Shown piece after piece: positions 36,641 through 47,014 of a DNA stretch of 64,000 bases. Numbering within the stretch: the stretch's first letter is position 1; every line of letters begins with the position of its first letter. The position numbers and the translations under genes were made by a program. The notes below the pieces were generated by a model. It had not been told where the DNA came from. It made no database searches and was given only the letters and a program-made list of their open reading frames with translations. Source of the stretch: Apricaphanius iberus (taxonomy: Eukaryota; Chordata; Actinopteri; Cyprinodontiformes; Aphaniidae); NCBI GenBank assembly GCA_028564705.1, contig JAPXFQ010001674.1, positions 1-64,000 on the forward strand, written 5' to 3'.

Positions 36641-36972
36641 GGCAGCACAAGATCTAAGGTGTGGTGACCAAATGGAGGTACTACAGCAATGGAGGAGCAA
36701 TGGCGGCCTCCATGGTATGCGGTCACAAAGCAGAGCAGCCAGCGGCAATTGGTTGTCACGGCTTTGGGGAACTAGAGATAACCCTATCAATGTTCCTGGA
36801 AAGAAGCGAAGCTCCGTCCGCGGCGGGATGGATGCCGTCTCTATGTAAAAGTCCAGGTTTTCCCCAGAAGGCCCCCCAGTTATCAATGTAGTCCACATCG
36901 TTTTCCGGACACCACCTTGACAACTAAAGGTGAAACGACAGCATACGGCTGTACATGTCATCGCTAGTACGA

Positions 36973-37653
36973 TCAGGCACGGGACCAGAAAAAATTACAG
37001 TCAGACATCTTTTTGGCAGCCCTGCACACCGAAGCTACGCTAATTTTAGTGACCTCCGATTGCCGTAACGGGGTGTCATTGCCACCAGCATAGATAACGA
37101 ATCTGCTATACCGTCGTTTGGCCTTGGCCAAAAGCTTCAAATGGGACCTAATGTCCGCAGCTCTGGCCCCGGGAAGGCATTTCACAATGGTCTTTCGTGT
37201 CTCTGGAGCCACGTTCCTAACTATGGAGCAGCCAATTACAAGAATCGGCCTCTCCTGCTCGGCGGGTGCGTCACTGAGTGGGGCGAACCTATTGTTAAGA
37301 GAAAGGGGCTGGAGGTTGGCCGCGGGCTGGGGTCTGGCGCTAGACTTCCTACGAACCGTCACCCAGCTCGCCTCAGATCCCGGCTGCACGGGAGCTGTTG
37401 GAGGATGGCCAAGGGGTCCTGTCCTAACTGACTCCGCGCTAGCTACTGCTGGGCCTGGCTGTTCTAGAGTGCGGCGCCGGGTCTCTAGCTCAGAAACCCT
37501 CGCCTCCAAGGCTACAAAAATGCTGCACTTATTACACCTACCATCTTCACTAAATGAGGCGGAGGAGTAGCTAAACGTCTGACAGAGAGAGCAGGAAAGA
37601 GGAGGAGGTTCAGAGAGAGACGGAGGAACAGGAGAGAAAGCTGCCGAAGCCAT
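36973..37653 (-). CDS. L2 ORF1, esterase-like (SGNH-type)
   Basis: 226 codons, start ATG at 37653 (MASAAFSPV). N-terminal Cys-rich segment (CSLCQTF ... CNKCSIF) then a coiled segment (LEARVSELETRRRTLE), a Pro-rich linker, and a C-terminal domain with ILVIGCSIVRNV, CLPGARAADI and FVIYAGGNDTPLRQSE. The order G-x-S ... G-A ... G-x-N-D matches the SGNH-hydrolase-like domain described in ORF1 of CR1/L2 LINEs. The final residues after KKMSD differ from copy A, where the frame goes on, so the C-terminus is probably shifted. ORF1 acts in the LINE ribonucleoprotein. Confidence 0.75.
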   Translation of the reverse strand: MASAAFSPVPPSLSEPPPLSCSLCQTFSYSSASFSEDGRCNKCSIFVALEARVSELETRRRTLEQPGPAVASAESVRTGPLGHPPTAPVQPGSEASWVTVRRKSSARPQPAANLQPLSLNNRFAPLSDAPAEQERPILVIGCSIVRNVAPETRKTIVKCLPGARAADIRSHLKLLAKAKRRYSRFVIYAGGNDTPLRQSEVTKISVASVCRAAKKMSDCNFFWSRA

Positions 37654-37890
37654 GCTAGCCGTGAAGCTAAGCTAACCTAGCGGTACCTTACCGAGCCCAG
37701 AAAACCAGTGTAACGCTTAACGAGTCCCAAAACGTAAAGAACACCAACAGAAAATAAATGTTTTAATGTGTTTGTGTGTTAAAGTAACTCAGAAAAACTT
37801 CTGGACAGAGAAAATTAGATCATTTCAAGAGAGAGAGAAACACTGACTTGCTTCAACCGAGTGAGTCACCAAACAGGAAATGACGCGATA

Positions 37891-38593
37891 CGTCCTACCA
37901 ACGCAGTTCCAATTATAAGTTATAAGTTCCAATTAAAACTCCCCCTAATGTATCTTTCTTTGATTCATAACATTTTTATTGATATGGTAAGCACACAGCG
38001 TTGTAATTTCAGAATATGTAGTTAGATGACATCTGTTTAAAACAGCTTCAGTGCTTCAAGTACAAGCAAAGCTGTCTCATTCTCAACATATCACTATCAG
38101 CATATCCTGATACTGGACAATAAGTGGTAGTATTGTGTTTGCACCCTAGACTCGCTGGTGCTATCTTTGCTTTGTATTGTATCACCAAGTCACATTTGTT
38201 CTGCAATCCCATTTTACCCATACCCTTTGTGGCTGATACAGCTCTTGGATTACTTCTGGAAGTGGATAAGAGCTGTAAAAGGGGTGGTCCTCTAATATGT
38301 GTCAACATCCTTCAAATAATCATGAGGTGTTCAGAAAATTTAGGTTACTGATGATTTAACAAAGGTTATTCCTTTGAGTTAAAAATCCCATAACTCTAAA
38401 ATGTGCTTGTTTAAAAAATCAGTACTACAACCAGCCATCTCGAATTATTTGAAAGTAAATTTAATGTAGACTTGAGTGTCTTCGGTAATGGACTCAATAC
38501 ACGACTGTGATTAGTGAAACTTGTCACAGGCTTTTTGAAAACCAGACACGCAGGAGGCGGCAGCGTGCAACGCACTCTGTTCAAGGTTAAACA
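37891..38593. other. Unassigned spacer between L2 copy C and the giant transposon
   Basis: An 86-codon minus-strand frame at 38048-38308 (containing GLQNKCDLVIQYKAKIAPAS) reads like a protein fragment but I do not recognise it. Confidence 0.35.
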
Positions 38594-39494
38594 TATGAAG
38601 TGAGATCGATGACATAATCTGAAACTGAAAAAACAAGTTTTGAAACCTTGAAAATCAGTATTTGAACATTTAAAACCTGAAATAAAGTTTTGAAAGTCTG
38701 AAAATAAAATTTGAATCTCTGCAATTATAATTTTGTAAATAGCATTTATGTTTTCATTAATTCAACATGCAAAGTACAGAGTTTCAGCCTCACGTTTTCA
38801 GGGATTCAAACTGCTTGTTTCACCTTTGCCGTTTTTCAAGTAAGCTTTTTCACAGTTTCAAATATGGCATTGTTTTCCCACCACGCTATTTTTGCAAAAA
38901 ACCTTTGAAAGCTTGTAATATGATATCTGAAAAAATATTCAACTTTCCAACATCTGTCTTTCGTAGATTCGTCTGGTTGCGATGACGTGATTTTTGGCAG
39001 CGTTCTCTCGGTGCTTTACGATTCGAAACTCTGAAACTCACACTCGCTGAAAAAAAAAAAAAAAAAACCTCATCGCTCCGGGGAGGGACACGTGCCCAAT
39101 CGTGTAGTCCAATCAAATGTAAGAACAAGTAAGACTGACAGTGTGATGCGCCAATGACTGACAGACTGGTGCCAAAGGAGCCTGTCTGTTGAAAGTTCGG
39201 GAATCGGGGAGAAACGGACGCCGTCGCCGACACGGACAACGACACGGTCACCGACACCATGGCTGAGAGACCGGTAAGCGATTTTGATCACCTTACAACT
39301 AACAGTAACTTACTACAAAACCGTTCTCCCACGCATTTGATAATAATTTTACCACAGTCATTTCATTAGGTAGTGCTACTTAGCTAGCTACCGAGTAAGT
39401 AGCTAAACGCACCAATGAGCCGTTATAAACAAGGCGTCTTTTACTATAGCTGACTTTTGGCTATATCATGAAACTATTGTGTGAAATAATGAAA
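38594..39494 (+). repeat. Left long terminal inverted repeat
   Basis: Pairs with 53862-54796. The outer 200 bases are AT-rich with many TTTGAAA/CTGAAA-type motifs in both orientations; the inner half is GC-richer, contains three CCAAT boxes and exon 1 of the integrase gene. Relative to the right copy, the main difference is a stretch near 39425-39445 where the right copy has about 40 extra bases, plus an A-run length difference (17 versus about 13). Confidence 0.95.
39085..39258 (+). promoter_or_regulatory. Putative promoter and 5' UTR of the integrase gene, inside the left TIR
   Basis: CCAAT motifs at about 39096, 39109 and 39151 precede a CG-rich leader (GACGCCGTCGCCGACACGGA) and a good start context (GACACCATGG). 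No TATA box is evident. The same DNA, inverted, precedes the HECT gene. Confidence 0.6.
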
Positions 39495-41305
39495 CGTGAC
39501 CCGTGACCCATTACGATTCTTCACACCCGTTTCAGATGTGGTAGCTCTAACCGAGCTGAACCGACACAAAACGTGACGTAACAGGCTGCTGTCCACGAGG
39601 TGTGTGGTGGGGGGGGGAGATGGAGGAAATAGAGAGGCAGAGAGGATTTGGTGATAATTTATGATGAACGATGCAAAATTAATATTATAAGTGGAGAAGT
39701 ACAGGGAGGTGTATGATCCCCAGCCGATGTTCTACAAGGACTGTTATGTTTTGATTAAAACATAAAAAAAATAGACGTGGGTTTCTTCATAAGCCGTTTA
39801 TTGAACTTGCTGCTTCTACTTCACATATAGTAGACCAAAACTCACGGCAGCCCCCTAGCGGTCTAGCTGTATTAATGCTTAATACTTTTAATCAACACAA
39901 GGACAACAGCTGATCAGAAATGCTTGCTGACCGTGGCGGAAAAATACGTGTCTGGTGTGAAGGGGGGGCAGATAGAACATAACAGAACACACAACAGCCT
40001 CGCTTCTTCTATATGTTTCTTGCTCTGTCTTTTGGTGTTTTCGCTGACTACCAGCCACAGAGCACACAACAGCAGCAGTAACACCTCCATTGTTGTGTTT
40101 ACTTCACTGCTGACAGTAGGCTACATACGCCGTCTAAAAACGACTTCACGGCAGTGTCGACCAACTCCCCCCAGATGACACTACCTACTGTATGGAAACA
40201 CAACCCATCCTGGTTGTCCAAAGCGTGCCGTGCTGTACCGTGCCCTATGCAGTTACAGTGGAAAAGGGGCATTAGTTATCGAGTTCGTACAAATTAATAT
40301 TGCGCTATGGACTCACATATTGTTTTGTTGTATTATAGATTACACTTTGAGAAACTTCAAGCCAAGTTGATATTATTTTGTGTGTGTTTTTGAGAATTGT
40401 TGATCAAATTTCTGATGTTTTTATCTACAGGATGGACTTCAAGATGTGCTATTTGAACGTCTACAATCAAGGCTGCCGGATGCACTATCCAGACAACCTT
40501 TGAATTTAGATTTTCTTGAGTTTGTCTGTGAAAGTGAACTAAACTTGATTGAATCTTTTGCTGATCAAGTGTTTGTGAATAATGACATTGTTCAGCAGCT
40601 AAATAATTTGTTGCATCTTGTCCAAGGTGCAATGACAGAGGGTGCAGCTGTTTCTCACATTGAGGAAGTGGTGGGTTCCAGGGGAAGACCCACACTTGTT
40701 ATTGAAAAACAGCGCCTTGAATTTCTGTTGGGATCACAGTTCTCAGTTCCATTTATTGCTGATCTTTTGGGAGTTTCGACCAGAACCATTTTTCGCAGGA
40801 TGCAAAAATATGGACTTAGTGTTACAGCAGGCTACAGTACCATGACTGATGCAGAACTGGATACCATGGTCAGAACTGTAAAGCAACAGTTTCCAAATGC
40901 AGGCTACAGAAACGTCAAAGGACAGCTCATGGCAAGGGGTAGCCGTGTACAGTGGGATAGGATCAAGGCATCCATGCATCGCGTGGATGCAGCTGGAGTC
41001 CTGACCCGCCTATTTCAACTTGGATGTGTTGCACGAAGATCTTACTCTGTCCCAGGCCCTTTGGCATTGGTGCATGTGGACACCAACCACAAACTAATCA
41101 GGCATTTTTTATACCTACTAATTTTCCTGCCTGCTTTAAAATCTTATAATTTCTTTTGTGCTTGCATCAGTGTTCACATTTGTAAAAAAACATTACTATG
41201 TTTGTAATATATTTTTGTTTTTTTGTTATACAGGTACAACCTGATTATATTCGGGGGAGTTGATGGATTTTCCAGAAAGGTAATCACATGTCCTGTTTGC
41301 TGGTT

Positions 41306-41346
<41 letters not shown>

Positions 41347-43296
41347 TACTCTAATACAGTGGTTCTCAATTGGGGGTACGTGAAGGCACTCCAGGGGGTA
41401 CGTGAAATTTTAAAAGGCATGTTTAAAAAGTAGCATCCATGCAAAAATCCTTTACAAATAATTATTTAATAAGTATAAGCTGATAAAATTTATTTTGTTT
41501 TCAGTAGGGCATCTCAATTCCATTATCCTAAACCTAAAACCTCTTTCTAGTTCTATCTTTTTATTTCCAAATAGTTCAGGAGAGAATTAATGTTTTTCAC
41601 ATTTATGGAGTTTTAAAGGACCTAACCATAATCTTATGGTTTTAAATGGTTATATGGTCACTATTTTCACTAAATAAGATTGAATCACTGCGTTTTTGTG
41701 ATGATAAATATTTGCAATAAATTCAGTTATGGATTATGTTAAATCTTCTTTTTTCAAATGTTGGAATTTTGTTCATGTTTATCAGTTCCAAAGTTTAATA
41801 AATCCGACACTGATGGCACAGTTTTCTGTTTTAGGTCTTTTTTTCCAACCAAAAATGCTTTGCGCTGGTTAGGAATACTTGGCTGAAAAATTATTTTACA
41901 GGAGGGTCATCACTGAAAAAAGGTTGAGAACCACTGCTCTAATGTGATATTAATATAAGCAGGATACATTCATTAGTTAATCCTAATGTGTCACTATCCA
42001 TTTGCACAGTGCTAAATAGTTTTTCTGTAAATTGCCAATTCTGCGTTAAGATACTATAGGTAATAACTTTCAGTTTTACATAGGTCCTGTATTTGGATGC
42101 AGCAACGAACAACCGTGCAAGTACAGCATTCTCCTTTTTCCTTGAGGCTACCCAGATCCACGGTCTGCCATCGAGGTTATTATGCATGCTGTTATTAGAC
42201 TGTTATCTGCTTTGCTTGTTTTTTTTTTAATTCATTTACATGATCTCTACATATATTACATTACACTTTTTATGTTTCCTTTGTTACAGGGTACGTGGTG
42301 ATCAAGGAGTGGAGAATGTAGACATAGCATACTTTATGTTTTGCAGACGGGGAACTGGTCGAGCAAGTTTTATATCTGGAAAAAGTGTGCACAATCAAAG
42401 GCAATGTTTGACAAATAGCTTTAGAAGTAGTAATGTCAGCTTGTATAAGGAAGTACGCTACTTATAATTATTAGCAGTAATTACACCTGATCACTTTTCT
42501 TCTTTTAACAATGAATGTTTGCATTTCATAGTTGTAACTCTCAATGGGCGTATTCTTTGCACATTTAAGCTATAATTATGATTTAATATACTTACTATTT
42601 TGCAAGTCTTTTAAACAAAAAAATAATTTTTAAACAATCAGTTAGTAAATGGTGTAAACTGCATATTGTAGACATGGTATCAATTCTGAAAACATTTCTG
42701 AATTATATTTGTTCTATTTCAGAATTGAGCGGATGTGGCGTGATGTGTGGATTGCAGTGACCTGTGTCTTCTACGAAGCACTTCACACTTTGGAGGAAAA
42801 TGGTTTCCTAGACATTTCAGACATGGTTCACCTTTTCTGTGTGCATTATGTTTTCCTTCCTCGGCTTCAGTCTGCGCTGCACGCTTTTAAAGCTGGCTGG
42901 AATAACCATCCCCTCAGTACTGAGGGAAATCACACCCCAGAACAGCTGTGGAGAATGGGCCAACGGAGCTCTTTGGTGGAAGAGGGAAATCTTGAGGTAC
43001 AGTTATGTAATGTAAGTATATACAGTTACAGTAGTTCAAATTTTATTTTTAATTATTTTCCTTCTATTTAGGGCCCACAAGATTCTGAAATGGACGGGGA
43101 GGGTGCTGAGATGACCCTTGACACCTCTGAGAGTGGAGTTCAGGTCCCGGAAATTGTAGTACCTTTGTCTGATGAAGATCTCACAGCACTTCAGTCTGCA
43201 GTTGACCCTCTGAGTGACTCAGAATCCAATGGATGTGATATATTTATACAGGTGTTAGATTTCATCAGACGAAACACTTCAACATCCATAGAATAA
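39259..43296 (+). CDS. Integrase-like DDE transposase, 7 exons, 477 aa
   Basis: Exons: 39259-39273, 40431-41101, 41234-41279, 42084-42175, 42290-42400, 42723-42996, 43072-43296; all junctions join in phase with no stop. Exon 1 encodes MAERP and lies in the TIR. Exon 2 has an N-terminal helical region, then a helix-turn-helix ([20 protein letters not shown]). The integrase core follows: first Asp in [13 protein letters not shown], then [20 protein letters not shown] and IHGLPSR; second Asp in RGDQGVENV; catalytic Glu in [12 protein letters not shown]. All three DDE residues are present. The C-terminal part has [18 protein letters not shown] and an acidic tail. Introns 2 and 5 use GC instead of GT. 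It should cut and join the element ends. The stop TAA is part of an AATAAA signal. Confidence 0.85.
41309..41344. repeat. (AT)n microsatellite in integrase intron 3
   Basis: About 17 AT units directly left of the hAT-type MITE. Confidence 0.9.
41357..41936. mobile_element. hAT-type MITE with CAGTGGTTCTCAA ends
   Basis: Starts CAGTGGTTCTCAATTGGGG and ends AAAAGGTTGAGAACCACTG, inverted repeats of 13 or more bases. Flanks CTCTAATA (41349-41356) and CTCTAATG (41937-41944) match in 7 of 8 positions, the 8-bp duplication expected for hAT. 580 bases, no coding capacity. It lies in intron 3 of the integrase gene. Confidence 0.85.
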
Positions 43297-43734
43297 AGAA
43301 CTGCTTTCTCATATCACCCTGGACTTTTTACATTGAGTCGTGTCTTGTGACTACCTGTTATATGTATTACAATTGCAAGGTGGCAGCTCTTTCTCCCTTT
43401 TCCATAGTGTATAGAACAGTGAATGCTAGTGAAGTAGTATGAATGAGAAACAGCTGGTGTCCAGCAAGTGGCCCATCTTTAACTATTTAATGTTAAAACT
43501 AAGACAATAGCAAGAGAAAAATTATTTCTTTGCATTTTTCTCTTTGAACAAGAAAAAACTATTTTTTTGACAAATGGTTGAGGTAACAGTTAATGATGAA
43601 GTAACAGTGCAGTGGTTAAAATTTTAAACTGTATTCAAATAACAAAAACTTAATTCTGGACTAAATAAAACAACCAATGATAAAACAACCAATACATCTG
43701 GACTAAATAAAACAAACAAGAATGATGAACAACA
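43297..43734. terminator. Intergenic region between convergent genes with poly(A) signals
   Basis: AATAAA at 43293-43298 overlaps the integrase stop codon. On the minus strand an ATTAAA lies near 43485, suited to the HECT transcript. The two transcripts therefore end within a few hundred bases and may overlap antisense. Confidence 0.5.
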
Positions 43735-44411
43735 TCAGACAAGGCCAAATCCAGTGTGGCATGATCCAATTGAGGCTTCTAGTGCATGTCTGAAGTCCTC
43801 ATAAGTGCTGAAATGGCCAGGGATCCGGAGGGTCTGGTAACAGGTGGAGGCTTTTGGGAGCTCCCCACGCACAACCTCCACCTTCAGATCTCCAGAGAGT
43901 ACCGCCCAGCCTGTCCAAAATGTAAGGAGGTTGCAGCGAGTCTGTGTTGGTACTGAATAAATGAAAAATCAAATTAGACAAATTGGTGCAGCCCCTGATG
44001 GAATCACCAGACATGAAGGATGTTTATTCAGTTATTTTAGACTTGTAAAAAGCTAATCACTGACATGCCACAAAACAAAAGAAATTGCTGTTGACAGGAT
44101 AATATTTACAAACGTCATAGTGGGCCAAAATACAAGGAGATGAGCCAAATTTTACCTCTGCACCTACTTTATTTTTATGCAGGGAAATGTGCATATAACG
44201 GGCAGTACAGCATAGGAATATAACATACCTGTTTCAATGAAGTACCTAAGGTACATCCCAATCTTCATCCTTGTTTCCTTCGGGAAGTCCTCATCTTCTT
44301 CATCCACTGACTCCCCGGGCCAGGTGATGTGATCAAGCATGATCTAGTGTTTGAAAATTAAAATTCATTACTTGAAATTAGATAATCTTGCACATCAGTA
44401 TCACTCAGGAG

Positions 44412-44878
44412 TAGAGGTGGGCGATATATCTCGTCATCGATAATATCGTCAAAGTAACTTTGAAGATATGCATTTTCCCATTATTGAGTATTTATACTGT
44501 CTCCTAAAGAAAAAGACTAGCGGTGCATGGCTTGTAAAAGAGAAGCCCATGCTTCCCTCAGAAGCCAATCAGTAATGATCAGTTTTTTAATCTCTTGACA
44601 GCACTAACAATAGCATACATCAATAGTTAATATATAGTCACAATAACTGAGAGTTTGTCATCACTTATGTAACATTTAGTTAATAGTTATCTATCAAATA
44701 CTTTTCAGCTTTTTCTTTACCTTTTTAAAACCCCACAATGGCTGTTTTACTGAATATTTAATGAGTTACTGAGTAATTGTATCTTTAAAAGTCACATTTT
44801 TAAAGATATCGTCACATTATCGTTATCGGGAAATAAGAAAAAATAGGGTTTTTTTTTGGCATATATCGCCCACCCCTG
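44412..44878. mobile_element. hAT-type MITE with GGTGGGCGATATAT ends
   Basis: Left end TAGAGGTGGGCGATATATC, right end GGCATATATCGCCCACCCCTG; perfect 8-bp duplication CTCAGGAG at 44404-44411 and 44879-44886. 467 bases without coding content, in an intron of the HECT gene. Confidence 0.9.
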
Positions 44879-46257
44879 CTCAGGAGGATTACAAAAAAAT
44901 ATCTATGTTTGTGATGAAAGGAAGTAAATGGCTAAATCATTAGTACAAATCTTCTTATTCATATATAATGTCTGCTTCATCACCTCAGGAATTCAGACAG
45001 GAATATATGTCTAATGAAGCAATGCCCAGGCTTTAGTACATTTCAGTTGGAAATCATACCCACACAAAGTATTACCTGGGGGTTACAGATTAAATCTTTT
45101 TCTCTTGGGAATAGAGATTCAGCCACATCCCTCCTCTCAGACAGTATTGGCCATATGCCCGTCTCTTTTATTCCCTTCCTTATCTGCTTGATCTGCACAG
45201 AAGATCTGCCAAGAATCTAAAATAAATGAGGACAATGTAGACAAGTCAAATTACAAAACAGAAATTATGATCAGAACAATAATCTATAAATTACAGGTGA
45301 AAAACATTTTGCTTCCAACAGGCTCTCCCATTACCACATGCTGCAACATATGTTGATGAAGATACATCCTATTTTGGTTGGTCAGTCGGGGCAATTCCCA
45401 CATATCGCATAGGCTATTCACTGCTGCCCTCTCTTCCTCTGACAGCTCTATGTTGCCATCCAGCTGTATAAGAGAGATACAAAATCTATTCATTATTTTG
45501 AAACACCAAAGAAAGTTCTCAAAGAGACTATACATAATACCAGCTGGATCGTGTTTCTCTGATCTATGTCTGGGCAGTCCTCCAGTGCCAAGGTTGTTGT
45601 TTCCATCTGCCCCCCTAATAGCATGTGAACTACAGCAGGGCTGATCCCTGCCAAACCTGGACCACCATGTAAGAAGGAATGCCCAAGCATCCTGCCTGCC
45701 ATCACGAAGAGGTCAGATTCAACAAGAACTTGAGAGGCACATGGGATGAGGTGATCCCCCTGTCCCTCAAACAGTTTTGTCACATCTGCATTGCCTAAAT
45801 GATAAAAAAAGGAACAAGTATTAGCTCATTGGTTTTAATCATAATGTATTTCATCAAAGACCTAAGATGATGAATTATTTGACCAAATGTCCAGTGATGA
45901 TTATAACAAAAGAAAAAGGATGCAGGCTGCCTTAATAATTCTATTCAACATGTACAAAGCAAAAAAAAAAATATCACCAAGTATTATAAAGGATATATTA
46001 ATATCATACAAACCCCAACAGAGGCTCAAACTGTCTCAGCTGGTCTATATTAGACCAAAATTGGCTAGTGTTGGTTTTGGCAATATTATAAAACTGGACA
46101 TTAATGTTAAACAGAAGTTGCAAATTCATACCAAAATTGATGTGGAATCCCGACTGCAGGGTATGCATGGCAAAGCTGATGAAGTAACGACTAACACCTT
46201 CACCAACAGCAGCATCACCTATAACACAGAAATTAATTACTGAAACAAAATTGAATG

Positions 46258-46326
46258 TATTGGCTCCAGCCCCCTGTGACTCTACATGGCAGGGTTAAAG
46301 TGGGTTTAAAAGATGGATGGAAAATG
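46258..46326 (+). repeat. SINE tail fragment with GATGGATGG end
   Basis: TGGCTCCAGCCCCCTGTGAC, ATGGCAGGGTTAAAG and AAAGATGGATGGAAAATG match the tail type of the SINE at 54989-55320. Confidence 0.5.
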
Positions 46327-46623
46327 TATGATTATTACCATGGCCAGGAACCAATCACAGATCTGTATTTTATTTCTTTTTTTTATCTTTATTGTGCTCT
46401 ATTCTTGCATTATTTCAGGGTTTATACAGGAATCCTAGAGTTGAATTTACTACCTTTTACTATCTTTTTGACTACCTCTCCATAATTTTTACTACCATCA
46501 CAACATTGAGCTGCGGCCTCTTTTGGGGTAGTGATACTGACCCATGCGTGATGATGGCTCATCCGTGACCCAAAACTGAATGTTATCCCACTTACTTCAA
46601 GGTATAAATGTGAGGCCGTCTTC

Positions 46624-46800
46624 AAAAGGGGTACTATATTGTGAGGCGTAATAATACGAGGAGCACTACGTCCACGCACTAAGGTCACAGGTCACGCTGC
46701 TTTTATTGACGGAAGTGAGCGGGAGAGAAGTCTTTTGGAGTTAGTGCGCGGACGTAGTGCTCCTCATATTATTACGCTTCACAATATAGTACCCCTTTTT
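46624..46800. repeat. Foldback hairpin element, about 60-base arms
   Basis: AAAAGGGGTACTATATTGTG, GTAATAATACGAGGAGCACT and ACGTCCACGCAC on the left are matched in reverse complement on the right (GTGCGCGGACGTAGTGCTCC, TATTATTACGCTTCACAATA, TAGTACCCCTTTT). The spacer is about 58 bases. No coding content; in a HECT gene intron. Confidence 0.85.
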
Positions 46801-47014
46801 ATCCGCTTAGAAAATCGACATATTACATTTCTGTGTTACTATACTTTGTAGTGTAACAGTTCAAGGAATTGTATTTAAATAGGGAAAACGTGGAAGAGTT
46901 TGGTAGCTTCTAACAGGAGCTGATTTGGAACTATACAGTATGTGGAAGAGGCTGCGTTTTCACTCCGTTTGCATGACAGAGCGCACGGACAAAGACCAGA
47001 CAGGTACATATCAA

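Larger units (their letters stand above)
35459..37890 (-). mobile_element. L2 LINE copy C with ORF1 and 5' UTR, internally deleted
   Basis: Minus strand. From 5' to 3': 5' UTR (about 37890-37654), ORF1 (37653-36973), a remnant of the ORF1-ORF2 region and endonuclease (36960-36650), then RT to the C-terminal R-M-G-G motif at 35459. Most of the endonuclease is deleted, and the last part of ORF2 plus the entire 3' UTR is missing at the junction with the I-like LINE. Confidence 0.85.

Noticed and set aside
37118..37570. 150-codon plus-strand frame
   Set aside because: Shadow of the minus-strand L2 ORF1.
38886..39260. 124-codon minus-strand frame in the TIR (and its mirror near 54135)
   Set aside because: It opposes the promoter and exon 1 of the integrase gene, contains an A/T run and Val/Ser dipeptide periodicity, and has no recognisable domain.
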